Positions 1-11,970 of a stretch of 64,000 bases of DNA are shown here, piece after piece (positions within the stretch are counted from its first letter, which is position 1; every line of letters starts with the position of its first letter). This DNA comes from Sclerotinia nivalis. Lineage: Eukaryota > Ascomycota > Leotiomycetes > Helotiales > Sclerotiniaceae. The notes under the pieces were generated by a model, which saw only the letters and a program-made list of their open reading frames with translations, did not search any database and was not told the origin of the DNA. The DNA lies in NCBI GenBank assembly GCA_029531795.1, contig JAPEIS010000009.1, positions 1,426,001 to 1,490,000 of the forward strand, read 5' to 3'. A program made the position numbers and the translations under genes.

Positions 1-1032
1 AACCACAAACCACAACATCATAGAATCAAACCTTGAAGGTTTTACAGTTGGCTCAACGCGGTGCGGTAGGTACATCGGATAAGAAGGTTGATCGGTTTAA
101 CAATAGTTGAAAAAGCTAATGAATGATAGGTCTTCTAATTCTCCGAATGTTTTTTGTGATGTAGTACAAACAAGGAATTGTGAAACAACATCTTGAACTG
201 CATCTCTCACGGAAGGAGGTGAGAGGAAATAGAGAAAGGCGAAGCAACTTGAAGATACTGATACTCTGTCTGATATCACTCTCGAAATCATTCGATATTT
301 TGAGAGAGACCAATCAATCCTCGGGCTATACAATTGTCTATTTTACCTTCTGCCACTATCTCTCCCATCATTTATCATTTGAAACCAACTTCTTAGTCTT
401 CCATCAAGGGTTGTCCGAAACTTCCGATTCTTTGAATTCAATATTGAATTAAATATTGTTACTTCACTGAGAAAAGGTTGATTCTGGTGACTTCGGGCTT
501 TTGACTTTAAGGTAACTAAGATTGGACATTGACCATCGGAGGTTATTATCACCGAGGTATGTAAGAGTTCCACCTAATGAGTTCTTAGTTTTCTCCTTTT
601 GTTCATTTTATTGGATATTCCTAATCCACAAAACTTTAATGGACCTGGTTACGGACCTGGTTACCGCTTCAACTTATTTCTAACTTTGTACAGCTTCTCG
701 GACAACAGTTCTTCCATACCGAAAATTTCCATATTCATCATACCATCAAAAACAACAATCTACAACTTCCGATTGTTGTACAGTGAGCATCTTATCGTTT
801 AATGTACTGCAAATTGATTATCCAGAGTCGCATACATCTTCTCCTTCAGAAACCCTTTCAAGTAAGTTCATTGAAGGCAAATTCATTGTTTGGGAATGTC
901 ACAAATATAATCAATTTGCAACAGCTATTGGGATTGGAAGTACTTCAGATCGAGAACCCCAACTAACATTTTTTCAATTAGGAAAATTAAGACAGTTCTG
1001 CCCTTTTGTGCTGATGAAGATAAAGTGAAAAG
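1..1032. other. Upstream region of the Zn2Cys6 regulator gene
   Basis: No convincing coding exon is visible. The last several hundred bases probably hold the promoter and 5' leader of the regulator that starts at 1033. Short open frames here lack any recognisable family signature. Confidence 0.5.
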
Positions 1033-3505
1033 ATGAATCATAACGACGCACCAAATATGCAATCCTATCCATCTCCTAACGCGACTGCTGCTGATAGTGG
1101 TGGTGGACCTTTCTATGGACCAACTTCCTCAAATCAACATCAACACCAGCATCAGCAACCTCTACCTACTCCCGATGAGCTGCAACTTGCAGAACAATTA
1201 TCCGCCGATGCTCAATTATCACGTAGCATGCAACCAAATATGGGAGCAAATCGTGGAATGAGTGAAAATCCAGATCCTCGTGGTCAAGGAAATGTTAACT
1301 TGAACCATCAATATCAGCCAGATCATCAAATGCATGGAGGACATACACCCATGAATCATGGACTTATGGATGTGGGACCTCAATATGATGAAGATTCTAT
1401 ATCTCCAGCTGGAAGAAAGAGATCAAAGGTATCAAGAGCTTGTGATGAATGTCGGAGGAAGAAAATCAGATGCAATGCCAATGAACCAGGAAATGAAGAC
1501 ATATGCTCAAATTGTAAAAGAGTTGGTGTTAATTGTCAATTCAGCAGACAACCTATGAAACGTGGACCAAGCAAGGGGTAAGAACATTAAAAGAAGCAAT
1601 CATGATCAAGAAACCTCACTAACAAAGTGATAGCTACATCAAAGAGCTTGCTGATCGAATTAATACATTGGAGGGTCAAGTACAAGGAACTGAGATGCCT
1701 CAATACTCCCATCCACAAGAGATTTTACAAAGAAGACCTTCCGAAGAGTTTTCTCCGACTCCGAATCCTGATCAGATTCCCCGCAAGCGTGGTTATTCCT
1801 CAATTTCCGGGTCCGGCGAATTTGTTTCTCCGTATCAACAACAGAGCATGCCTCCTAATTGGATTCCTCAAGAACAACAATCGCGATCCTCCATTCCGAA
1901 TTCATCATATCCCGCACGATTGCCTGGTTCAACTCAACTACCTACTAGAGAGCAAAACTACTCGCCAAATCTAATGGTATCTCAGCAGAAGTGGGTGAAC
2001 GCACCCGATGTAGGTAGCTCGGGTGAAGCAGTCAATCACACCTCTCAATCTCATAGCGAAGATGCTGTGGAATGGATTGATGATTCTCTTCTTGAGAGGT
2101 ATGCCAGTTTTCCAAAACTAAGACGTGCACACTTACTAACAATTTTCAGTTATTACAGGTTCATACACCCAACTTATCCAATGCTATCCCTTACCAAGGC
2201 CAGGTTAAATGCTAGACTTTCTGCTTGTTCTGCTCCAGTCAGATATGCTTTTTGGGAGGCTTTATATGCTGCAGTCAGATCATTCCCCATCGCCATTCCT
2301 CTTAAACCACAGGGTATTACACACGCCGTCAGACTCATACACACTGCTCCATATGATTCGCAAACCACCCGTTCTCTTTCTACGAATATCGTTTATCTTC
2401 AAATTATGATGTTGTTGGCAATCGAGGCTAACAATCAGCCACGCGAAATTCAAGACGGTGAAATAGTTCAATCTCCTTCTGTTTGGTTGGGTACTGCTGT
2501 TGGTTACGCTTATTCTTTAAGATTACACGCACACAAACCAATTGACAAATCAAATAATGATCCGGATTCTGATGATAAGCATGTGCGACGAGTTTGGTTT
2601 AGTCTGGTCATTATGGAGAGATGGAATGCTGCGATTACAACTTGTCCATTACAAATTCCTGATTCAGTAGCACAAATTTATCCTGATGATCGAGCTCTAT
2701 TAGGAGAAGTTGCATACCATTTAGTTCGTAAGTTTAATTCTCTCATCCTACATGCTCGACTCTTACTAATTATTTAGGTGTCGCCATTGTTATTGGAAAT
2801 TACCTGGAAGTGAAACTTGCCTCAACTGACTTACCTCCACTCTCGGTTCATCGTGGACTTCACGCTCGGCTTCTCAAAACCCAACTCGAATTATTACGTC
2901 ATGATCTCAGTACATCTGGTATCACACCTATCGACTCTCCTGTACTTCATATCGGTTACTGGTGTGCTTATCTCCTCATTGTACTCCTCAATACACCACA
3001 AGAAGATATCGATGAACAAATGAAAGCCACTCACTACATCATCAGTCAACTTTCCTTCAATACCGATATGAGATCTCCCTTAGTACATTACTACAAATGT
3101 TTCGCAGCCCTCGCACTTCCCAACCTCCTTCAATTTGAAGCCACAAAGAAGGATGCAGAAACTTCATTAAAACTTTTCCTTGAAGGTCGTCTGGCTACTT
3201 CTTCTTGGGATACCTCGATTAGAGAATTCTTAATTAATAGTTTAGGTGCTCAAAGAAGATCATCGACTAGTCAGGCTCAAGGCCAAGTTCAAGGAACACA
3301 ACAAACCACGGGTGCTGGTGCAAATTCAAAAACAGATGATAATCAACATATGATCACGGCAGCAAATCAGGGTCTTCAACGTCTTGCGGATTTAGCAACG
3401 GCCTCTACGGAGGATAGAGGTGAAGTTGGAGTTTCAACGACGGATGCGGGAGTAAGGAATGATAAGGATGGAGCTTTTTCGGGTGGTAGCTTGAGTAAAA
3501 TGTAG
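1033..3505 (+). CDS. Zn2Cys6 transcription factor, RGT1/COL-26-like
   Basis: Three exons are inferred: 1033-1577, 1634-2727 and 2778-3505, giving 788 residues. The 56-nt first intron has GTAAG, CTAAC and TAG signals, and the 50-nt second intron has GTAAGT and TTTAG. The N-terminus is rich in Gln, His and Asn. A binuclear zinc cluster sits at Cys137, 140, 147, 158, 161 and 168 (C-x2-C-x6-C-x10-C-x2-C-x6-C), followed by the linker PMKRGPSKGYIKELADR, which spans the first splice junction, and a short coiled coil. The central part resembles the fungal-specific transcription factor (MHR) domain. The linker is what I remember from glucose-responsive regulators of the RGT1/COL-26/BglR class, so a role in sugar transport or carbon signalling is inferred. 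The Zn2Cys6 call is firm; the subclass is moderate. The C-terminal part is low-complexity. Confidence 0.9.
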
Positions 3506-3611
3506 GTGGGGATTGAAGGGAGTAGAGGGGTAGGTGGTGGTAGTATATAGCTCTAAATGGTTGTGCATGCAGTGTGGAGATGGCGCTTTCTCGATATGGA
3601 ATGGAGTCATT

Positions 3612-3642
3612 TGGATGGATGGATGGATGGATGGATGGATGG
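3612..3642. repeat. (GGAT)n microsatellite
   Basis: About seven and a half tandem copies of a 4-bp unit lie in the probable 3' UTR of the Zn2Cys6 gene. Confidence 0.95.
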
Positions 3643-3929
3643 CATGGCAAGGTGGTGTTTTTGAATCTCTTTTGTGTAATTTACCAAGTTTGGTTGTTTG
3701 ATGTATACCCCCCTTTGAATTTTTTTGAATTTTTCGCGGATATTGTGGAGGGTGGGGAAGAGAGGAGGGGAGAATTGAGGAGGGAAGAACTAGGGAGGTG
3801 GTGTGGCTGAAGAGAGGAAAGAAAATAGGATGCATGCATGCATGTGTAGGCGTTTCTTTGAGGTCTCATGGCTTGTGGAGTTGGTGATATGGTTCTGGGT
3901 TTGGGTCTTCTGACAGCATCAAGCATTTG

Positions 3930-3974
3930 AAGAGAGAGAGAGAGGGAGAGAGGGAGAGAGAGAGAGGGAGAGAC
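3930..3974. repeat. GA-rich microsatellite
   Basis: Imperfect (GA)n tract interrupted by GGGAGA units. Confidence 0.9.
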
Positions 3975-4342
3975 GATGAGGAGAGGAATATAGTACTGAA
4001 GATGAAAGGAAAAGAAAGGAAAATAAAAATAGCATGGTTTTGAGAGGCAGAGGAAGAAAGACCTCGATAGATAGGATGATATGATATTCAATGATACACA
4101 TATCATATCATTCAGACCTACTCCATGTACCTAGTTGTAAAGTAGACTTTGAATAGGGTGAATAAATTAAATCAAGGTCTTGAGATAATCATAGATTGAT
4201 GTGTGTATGTATGTATGTATATTTGGTTGGGAGTGTGATTTTGATTGGAATATTGAAGAGGAGTGATCTATTTGATGATGAAATCTTTTGAGAAAATTTG
4301 GATTAAAGAAGTGGAAGAGGAAAGAGAAAGGGGTAGAAGGAG

Positions 4343-4475
4343 GGGGAAAGGGAAAGGGAAAGGGAAAGGGAAAGGGAAAGGGAAAGGGAAAGGGAAAGGG
4401 AAAGGGAAAGGGAAAGGGAAAGGGAAAGGGAAAGGGAAAGGGAAAGGGAAAGGGAAAGGGAAAGGGAAAGGGAAG
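4343..4475. repeat. (GGGAAA)n array, about 22 copies
   Basis: A nearly perfect hexanucleotide array over about 130 bp has all purines on the plus strand. Such mirror-repeat homopurine tracts can form triplex DNA; that is general knowledge and is not shown here. Confidence 0.97.
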
Positions 4476-4706
4476 AGTTACACATTAGTCCTATAAGAAA
4501 TAAATTTCTGAATACACAATCATGATCGATCTGATGAATTCTAAATTGTCTATTGACATTAGACCATGATATTGAACAAGTTCATTTTTAAATTACCGAT
4601 TGTTTTTAGAACTTTTAGAACTTTTAGATAGATGTTTGACTTTGTATGTAAAAAAAACTTGGGATTTACTTTTGGAGAAATCTTGTTGTTGGTTATTATT
4701 GAGGTG

Positions 4707-4811
4707 ATGAGTAATGAGTAATGAGTAATGAGTAATGAGTAATGAGTAATGAGTAATGAGTAATGAGTAATGAGTAATGAGTAATGAGTAATGAGTAATG
4801 AGTAATGAGTA
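4707..4811. repeat. (ATGAGTA)15 heptamer array
   Basis: Fifteen exact copies of a 7-bp unit run over 105 bp. A 7-bp period shifts frame each copy, so all frames read similar peptides; I regard these as non-coding. Confidence 0.97.
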
Positions 4812-4944
4812 GCAAGCAAAGAACACAAAAGATTAAATGAATGAATATATGCAATCGACTAAACTTTTGTTCTTATGTATCACTTAACTACAACCATTGC
4901 CTCTCATATTCCACTTGCACGCATCAACACAAAACCTAAAACCA

Positions 4945-4989
4945 AAATCCTAAATCCTAAATCCTAAATCCTAAATCCTAAATCCTAAA
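4945..4989. repeat. (TCCTAAA)n heptamer array
   Basis: Roughly six copies of a 7-bp unit begin just downstream of the carboxypeptidase stop codon. The unit resembles plant-type telomere sequence but differs from it and from fungal TTAGGG. Confidence 0.9.
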
Positions 4990-5037
4990 CCTTACCCCTT
5001 CCTACCCAATACACCACGCTGCAACAATCCCCCTCCC

Positions 5038-6428
5038 CTAACAAGTCGTCGCATCCCCCAACCCCAAACTAACAGCCGCAAGCAACAATTCCATATAACC
5101 CGCCCCAATCTCCTGCAAATTGTAATTATGCTGCGTCTGCGTGGGATAAAACGGACAACTGGATGCGGAATTTCCAAATCCAAATTCAATCGTGTATCCA
5201 TGAATCAGATTCTTAGTCGCATCTGCAAAATGTCGCGAGTATGAATAATCATCACTGGCACCACTAGTGGGATACAGATTCGCCGCGGGGAAAACGGAGT
5301 ATGTTCGTCCGGCAGCGGCACTCATTCCTGCGCCGATTTTGGTAGCCGCGGCTTTGTTGGCTGTGTTCTCCGCCGTGGGTGTGTATTCGCCGTAGCCGGA
5401 ACCGGAACCAGGTGTATCGGATACGATGCCGCGAACAGAGTTGTAGGCTGTGTTGAGGAAATTCATGGTTGGGTAGGAGAGTTGGTTGGTGTCACTTCCC
5501 CACGAATAGAGGACGTCGCCGGCGTAGGAGTGGAGATCGACGAACCAACGGACTTTGGAGTAGGTGTCCATTATCCATTTGATGCTCTGAGTTTCAGGTT
5601 CTGAGAAGGCGGCAGTACCTAGAGGTAAAATTAGTTGAAATGGTCCAAATGGTCGGAGAAAAAGTACTTGAAGTGGGAGTAAAAGTACATACCATGGAAC
5701 ACTTCAGACGAAGGGCTGCTAGATGCAACCTCAGATCGAACACTTGAGGCCCATTTTGTCAAATCCCACACAAAGTCAAAATTTCGATTCAAATCCACAC
5801 CAGCAGAAGCTCCAGTCCCCGACTTTGGATTTCGGTTCTTTCGCCAGCAGCTATTGGTAGATTGATCATAAGCTACACCATCAGGATTGCTGAGAGGAAT
5901 AAAGACAATTCCACTTGAGAGCGCTGTCTTCACCTGAGCATTGGTGTAAGATTTCGAGCCATATTTCAATCCGAGACCATTTTTGTTTGCATACAAGAGA
6001 TCTCCAATGAAGAACAACAATCCATCGGAAGCACCTCGCTCTCTCGCATGAATGGCTGCATTCAAATACACGCGGATTGCATCATCACACGTTCCATTAC
6101 CTCCCACCTTGGCACCAGTGATAGAAGCACCGTTATAAGTCTTATATGGTGTATTGAAAGTGGTGATACCATAAACACTCGCGAGACCCTTAATCCCACT
6201 TGCGATCTCATTGACATTCAAAAGCGTGGTGAATGTAGTTGTCTGAGAACCTACACCACGTGGTGCAATGGTACCAGCGCTATAGCGATCACCGGTTCCG
6301 ATGGGAACGCCGTTACTAGTCTGTCGACGCACAATTCGTGGTTTTCCTTCCCGTTCTTCTGGGAGAAGACATGCTTGTGAAAAAATGGGGGCGAGGATTC
6401 CAATGTAGTACAGAGCTGTGAATTTCAT
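5038..6428 (-). CDS. Secreted M14 zinc metallocarboxypeptidase
   Basis: Two exons are inferred, 6428-5693 and 5618-5038, with a 74-nt intron (GTATGT...TAG), giving 438 residues. The joined sequence reads FHG-TAAFSEPET across the junction, typical of the family. Zinc ligands are the HARE motif (His127, Glu130) and His275 in VDLHSYAG. Substrate-binding residues follow the carboxypeptidase A pattern: NPDG, WRKNR (Arg197/199), DLNRNFD, Tyr370 in SGASDDYSYS, and catalytic Glu390 in YTIEFG. A hydrophobic N-terminus (about residues 1-20) looks like a signal peptide. Only about 45 residues separate it from the catalytic domain, so the usual inhibitory prodomain of about 100 residues appears absent. 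The expected role is extracellular removal of C-terminal residues from peptides. An AT palindrome about 55 bp upstream of the ATG may supply the TATA box. Confidence 0.95.
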
Positions 6429-6480
6429 GGTGGCGGTTGATGAGTAGGGAACTGATCAGAAGGTCTGGTAGCTCATGATA

Positions 6481-6502
6481 TTCACATATATATATATGTG
6501 AA
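6481..6502 (-). promoter_or_regulatory. Possible TATA element in a 22-bp perfect palindrome
   Basis: A perfect palindrome (TTCACATAT...ATATGTGAA) lies 53-74 bp upstream of the carboxypeptidase ATG. Its TATATATATA core is at the right distance for a TATA box; the symmetric flanks may be a protein site. Function is inferred from position only. Confidence 0.45.
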
Positions 6503-6562
6503 CATATTGTGGCTTCCAGATTCACTATTCCCCTCACATACCTCCAGCCCTCCAGCAACCGG

Positions 6563-6669
6563 CCTCCCACTTGGTCACAAAAGAGATATGTGAATGAAAG
6601 TTTTTCCAGAGGCAGTCTCCCATTTGGTCACAAATACCTAGGTAGGCATGTGAATAAAAGTTCTTCAAG
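6563..6669. repeat. Imperfect direct duplication of about 50 bp
   Basis: Two adjacent copies, about 6563-6614 and 6616-6669, share CTCCCA-TTGGTCACAAA and ATGTGAAT-AAAGTT-TTC blocks. They lie upstream of the carboxypeptidase gene and so could duplicate a regulatory segment. Confidence 0.75.
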
Positions 6670-7961
6670 ATTGCAAACCGCTTGGCAAGCTTGGCCACCT
6701 TGGCTGTATATATATATCCACTCTACCTTCTCCATCGAGAAGCTCATCCTGTACATGAATATTCTATCCCTCATTGAGAAACATGGGATTTAGGAAGGTT
6801 GAGAATTGATGACAGCTCAGCATCCGATAACAAAAGCCACTCGAGATTCTGCAATCCAGATGCCGGAATACCAAGTCTGACATTTGGGAAGTTGGGACCT
6901 CGAGCAATGAATCACTAGTAAAAGGAATTGATAGCAGATCTGCAAGTTGAAGCATGGCGTACCAAGCCCGGTATCTAGGAAGTTGTGAATGTGATAACGT
7001 TGGGACCTGCCATATTTGGTTGGCGCGCCAATAATGGATCAATAGGTGGAAATGAAGGGCGAAGTTCAAATTCCAAAGATTCAAGGAAGACCTTGGGGGA
7101 ATTATAAGCCATATATGTTATATGTTGATTGCACCTTCGTTCTATAACTGTGAGATATAGGATTAATTGATCTCAATTGTTTTCATTTGAAGCTTGAACC
7201 GAGTGATAAGATACAATTATTTCTATAATTGTGAAACGAATGTTTTTGTTGGTTGAACACGTGCAACCTCCCTAAGCGACTTTGTCTTTATAACTGTCAC
7301 CACCACACAATAGAATTCTTCGATCTTTATACGCAAAATCTCTTTATCAATTGCGTGGCATTTGCCAGTCTCACAGAGGTGCAATCATTTATGAATAATG
7401 ATTTGGTTATTTTATGGATTCGAAGAATTAAACTCATTTTCAAGAATAATCGTGCTATGTTTATATATAGATATAAACCCTAACCTCTAAAACTTCTAAA
7501 ACCCCCTCATGATCAAAAATTCAACTTAACTATCCCCAAATTATCCATATAATCAACATCTACATCCCCTCCTACATCCCCTCCTACATCCCCTCCCCTC
7601 CCATCACCATCACATCATCACACAAACAAACAAACAATACCCCAAAACAACAAAGATCACATAAAATATAATATATAAAATCCGCCATCAAATATCCATC
7701 TCTCTTCTCTATCGCTATTTGGTATTTGCCATTTGGTATATTACGCTACCTATTATACTACTACTACTACTACTACTACAAGTACTCCCGTCTAATGATT
7801 TCTTGTTCTATGATAATTCTAACGCTGATGCTGATGTTGATGCTGATGTTGATGTAATCACACCTGATATCCCATGGCATCCAACCCATCCCATCTCACT
7901 AATCCTCTGCATCCTCTTCTAAAGTCCATGAAAAGAATTACTTCTGGTTCTGGGTATTCTT
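6670..7961. other. Intergenic between carboxypeptidase promoter and hydrolase 3' end
   Basis: No supported gene. The part next to 7961 is probably the 3' UTR of the minus-strand hydrolase. It contains a CCCTCCTACAT triplication near 7565-7600, a CAAA tract near 7622 and a (CTA)n tract at about 7757-7780. Confidence 0.6.
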
Positions 7962-10900
7962 TTAGTTCCTTTCCTTGTTCTCCCCACGAATATCCCCATG
8001 AATCTCCTCATGAGTTTCCTGCCCCGAGAAATATATCTCACTCTCCGAACGCAATTCCGTACCCAAAGCCGAAAGTCTCGGACTCACACCATTAGCACCA
8101 CTCAGCCCATCCACACCCAATGCTCCCTCCTCCTCCCGCATAGAGACACCTTTCCCCTTATTAATCCCATTAGGTGCACCTAACACTCCTAAACCCCCTT
8201 GGCCTTCCATTCCATCCAACCGCTCCTCCAAACTTTCCACAGACGAACTATAAGCTGCAAAATTATCTCCTACACTCAAATGCTTATTTTCATTTGCATT
8301 CTCCTTTCCATTCCTCTCTCCATTATCCTCTTCAACCTTCACCAATACATACGCCTCTAACTCATCATTATACTGGTATTCATATCCCTCGGGGGCTCCG
8401 CTCCGGACACTAAGCAGTGATTCTGTACTGGCATTAACATCTCTCCCCGTTTTCCCATTACGCGCATTCCTCTCCCTGACACCATCTTGCACAACCCCAT
8501 CTACACCCGCACCACCCATGCGCATGGCAAAGGGGAAAGCTATACCTTGTGCTGTAGGTCTCCTCAATTCCTCCCCATTGCCACCATATCTCTCAACACC
8601 CTCATCATTATCCCTCTCAATCAGCGGACTTTCATTTATTATTTCTGGTATATTTAATTGCATTCCCCCTTCGTTTAATTCTTGGGCAGGAGATCCTGGC
8701 GCCGAGGGATGATTGACATCCATAACCTTAGCATTTTCCTTCGCCGTCAAATAAATCTCTTCATCCCTCATTGTCTTTTGCATAGCAGAATATTCTGCCA
8801 TCGTATTCTCATCATTTTCCTCAACCGCCCTTTCTTTCCCATTACCCGTCCGCGTCCCACTTGGCTCACTAGCCCCAATCGCGTTTTTAATGAGATTCCT
8901 GAGGGGCGTATTCTCTTTAGTGCTAGTCGTCTCTGTATCATGTAAATCCCTGGCTCCCGCACCATGTTCCGCAGTCGCAGTCATAGTCTCGACATTTTTA
9001 CCCACTTTTTCCGCTTCTGCCTCGCGATCCATGGTAAGTTTATCATGTTTACTACCCCAGCCACTCCACATCGACATTCCCCAACTCTTCTTCGCCTTGC
9101 CTCCTTTCTCTTCCTTCACGTCAACACCAGCCAATCTACGCCCGACTAATGCACTAGGAGGTGGTTCTTCACTCGAGGGTCCATATTTTTCATATCCCCT
9201 TTCCCTCTCCTTTGCCCTCTTTTCCTGCACCCTTCGCTTTTCCTTGGCAAATTTTGTGTCCCAAGTAGTTTTCGTAGCCATCCATTTCTTTACCGGCCCA
9301 GGTTTGATAACACCAATTTCATCAGGTGACATGTTACAAGCCGCGAGTTCAGAGGCTGGGGCGAGGGGGAATATGTTGCCGTGGCGATCGACACGTTGAC
9401 GTATCATGTGATCTTTGAAGGGAGGGAGAGGATCGCCTGCTTTCCCTATTTGTTCCATAGGTTCAGAGGGAGTTTTCTAGTTTTCATTAGCCCGGCTGGT
9501 TTAACATGAAAAACCTAATATTCCCAAAATACCTTTTGAGCATCCTCACCCGACTCCGAAGATCTCGAGATAACCGAGACATCATCATCATCCAAAATTT
9601 CAATTTCCGTCTGTTGAGCCCTAGCTAAAGCCCAAGCTCCAAATTGTGCTACGGAGCGATACATATATTTAGCTGGACGAGTAAAACTTAACGTTGGTGG
9701 AACGTGACATAGATCATCCCAAACTTGTAATTGTACATCTGTTGGTTTCCATGCCTCGACTTCGGCCCGAGGATCTTCACGTACAGCATATGCATCGAGA
9801 AACACATTTCCGGGAGGGTATTGAGTTGGATTGGCAGCTTTGTGTGCGACGTATATCTGTTCATCTCGTAACATTTCGCCACCGCCTGTGAGGACGAGTA
9901 GTGGTGGAAGACCACCAAGTGACGGTTGGAGGGCAGGGGAAACCAGAGGGTGAGATATTAATTGGTTTGTCGCATACATTTGAATTTGATCCTTTATCAC
10001 AACTAGCTCTCCATCAATCATGATCGAAAGATCACCACCGAATCCAGGCACTGTATTTGCTTGTGGTCCTGAACCATTATTGGATGAAGGTCCAGCAGCA
10101 GCTGTATTATTATGTGTCCCTGATGGGGGATGTTTATCGACTCTCAATCCTTGAGCAGCATCTACATCCGATTGTGTCATGTTGTTTTTCTTCTCAATCA
10201 AATCATTCATTCCCCTCTCTATAGCCAGCAAATCATCTGAATTTGGAGGTGGCCAGGCAGTAGATGGGCGGTGATGAAATCCATGTGCTGGAATATAATC
10301 CAAAGGATTATCTCCAGCAACACTCGGAAAAGAATGAGTTAAATCAACCCATGGTGAAATGAGAATAGCACCTGCAGGTAGAGGTTTCTTTAAATCGCGC
10401 AGAATCACGAGCATGCTCAAAATCATTCCACCACCTGCCGAATCTCCAGCGAAAATAATACTTGTCGGGTCATGATCTTCAAGAAGAAAGAGATATGCCG
10501 CTAAGCAATCGAGTATGCCGCATGGAAATGGAAATTGGGGCGCCAAACGATACCGAGGCGCAAAAACTCTTGCCTTCAATTTCCTTGCATGTCTTTGCAA
10601 TTGATACCTATGCTCATCTGTACTCCCGAAAAAATATGCTCCCCCATGAACATATAACATAATCCTTTTGCTCTCTCCTCCATTTTTAATCCTCTCCTGG
10701 TGATCCACCCTCATCTCTATCCATTCAGCCTTAAGTTCACTCCCCGGCTGTCTCCATGCCCACCAATCTTTTCCTCCCACTCTTTGAATCCCTCCATAAT
10801 TGGAAAAGTGTAAAGTCAAAAGTGCGCGCGCGTCTATTAAATTTTGGTTGGGAATGAGGACTTCGTCCACCTTTACGAAATGAGGATGAGGTACCCATTG

Positions 10901-11154
10901 GGAGGTAAATCGTTGAATATCTTCGACTGTATGATTAGAGGCATAGATAAGGAATTTGCGAATTAAGTGAAGACCTTCATCGTAGGAGATATGGGCAGTA
11001 GGTTTTTCTTTGCGAGGTCCGCGTTTGAAGAACTGCGAAACGATTAGTTAGAAGGTTAGTAAATATGGAGAGGAGGGAAAAATACATGAGTGATGAATGT
11101 TTGAAAAACCACAGGAGCAACTGCCGCCCCGACTGAAGCTGTATTAAGCCCCAT
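7962..11154 (-). CDS. Alpha/beta hydrolase (HSL/lipase-esterase type) with long disordered C-terminus
   Basis: Three exons are inferred: 11154-11086, 11032-9533 and 9476-7962, giving 1027 residues. All junctions keep frame; the introns are 53 and 56 nt. Exon 1 encodes only 23 residues with a hydrophobic stretch (VGAAVAPVVFQTFITH) that may anchor to membrane. The catalytic domain shows the oxyanion-hole HGGAYF (His152), the nucleophile elbow GDSAGGG (Ser221) and a likely catalytic His466 in DDLCHVPP; an Asp/Glu partner is expected shortly before it. About 70 low-complexity residues (Asn/Gly/Ser-rich) interrupt the domain. After the second junction a motif around KAGDPLPPFKDHMIRQRVDR is followed by about 450 charged, repeat-poor, probably disordered residues. 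I recall this tail as joined to the hydrolase in related fungi, which supports one gene rather than two. Substrate is unknown; neutral lipid or ester hydrolysis is expected. Confidence 0.87.
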
Positions 11155-11970
11155 ATTTGCGGGAGTTTTCGAGTTTGAGTTTGGGGTTGTTGTTTATGAT
11201 ATAATGTCGAGTCAAATCAAGTCGTACTTCCTTTGCAAGTCTTGCTGCCTTCAAATCCCACAAACCCAGTCGCAGCTCAAAACCCTAGCTCCTCACTCTC
11301 AATACCAACCGCACAATGTCTCTTCCAAAAACGAGTGTGTCTCCCAGCGAGTCGTATATGTTTATAAAAGAATAAGAAGTAAAGTCAAGTCTCCCCGACA
11401 ACAACAATAAACATGAACAAAGGTCAATAATGCTCTCTGCGAAATGTGCCCCTTTCTTTCACTTCTCACGTCTTAAACAACATATGTAATGTAATGAATA
11501 GTAATGAACGGTAATATATTCAAAAAAGGAGAGACAAGTAATCAAAAATTGATTGCGAATAATACGGAGTATGAATACCAAGAATATAAAAACAAACCTG
11601 CCACCAAGTGAACCTACCTCAAAATTACAGACTCGGCCGTTGTTATCGCACGCTCCTTCTTATGCAAAGTCACACATATTAACGTCATAGGCGTTTTTCT
11701 TTAATGAGGCTTTTGTAGCTGATGGGACAACAAGTAATTTATTTTAAGTGGATGAAAAGGATGATCTTATCCCTGATGCATAAATTTAAGGTTTAGCGCG
11801 GTAAGATTTATGCTGGGGATAAAAGATTGAGAGGAGATTTATTTTGCGATTGAGGTACCCCACCATCAAATTATATCTTGTCGCATAACCTGGAGAGTAA
11901 ATTCAGGAAAGGATTGGAAATAGGGAGCGCAAAGGATAGAATACAACAGGAGAGAAAGAAAGGAAACAAT
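11155..11970. other. Divergent promoter region, hydrolase / TSR2
   Basis: This segment lies between two divergent start codons and should hold both promoters. An ACGGAGTAT word occurs near 11565. No coding exon or RNA gene was recognised. Confidence 0.55.

Larger units (their letters stand above)
3506..5037. other. Intergenic, dense in simple repeats
   Basis: This gap lies between the 3' ends of two convergent genes. It holds five distinct simple-sequence tracts, listed separately, and no credible gene. Open frames across the tracts encode only monotonous repeats such as Gly-Lys or Ser-Leu. Confidence 0.7.

Noticed and set aside
4263..4496. Open frames of Gly-Lys and Ser-Leu repeats
   Set aside because: They are translations of the GGGAAA microsatellite in several frames; no start context, flanking coding signal or family supports a protein.
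4559..4828. Open frames of THYSLLI-type repeats on the minus strand
   Set aside because: A 15-copy heptamer array gives the same peptide in all three frames, so the open frame is an artefact of the repeat.
4945..4989. Possible interstitial telomere repeat
   Set aside because: The unit is TCCTAAA, not the fungal CCCTAA, and there is no gradient or subtelomeric context.
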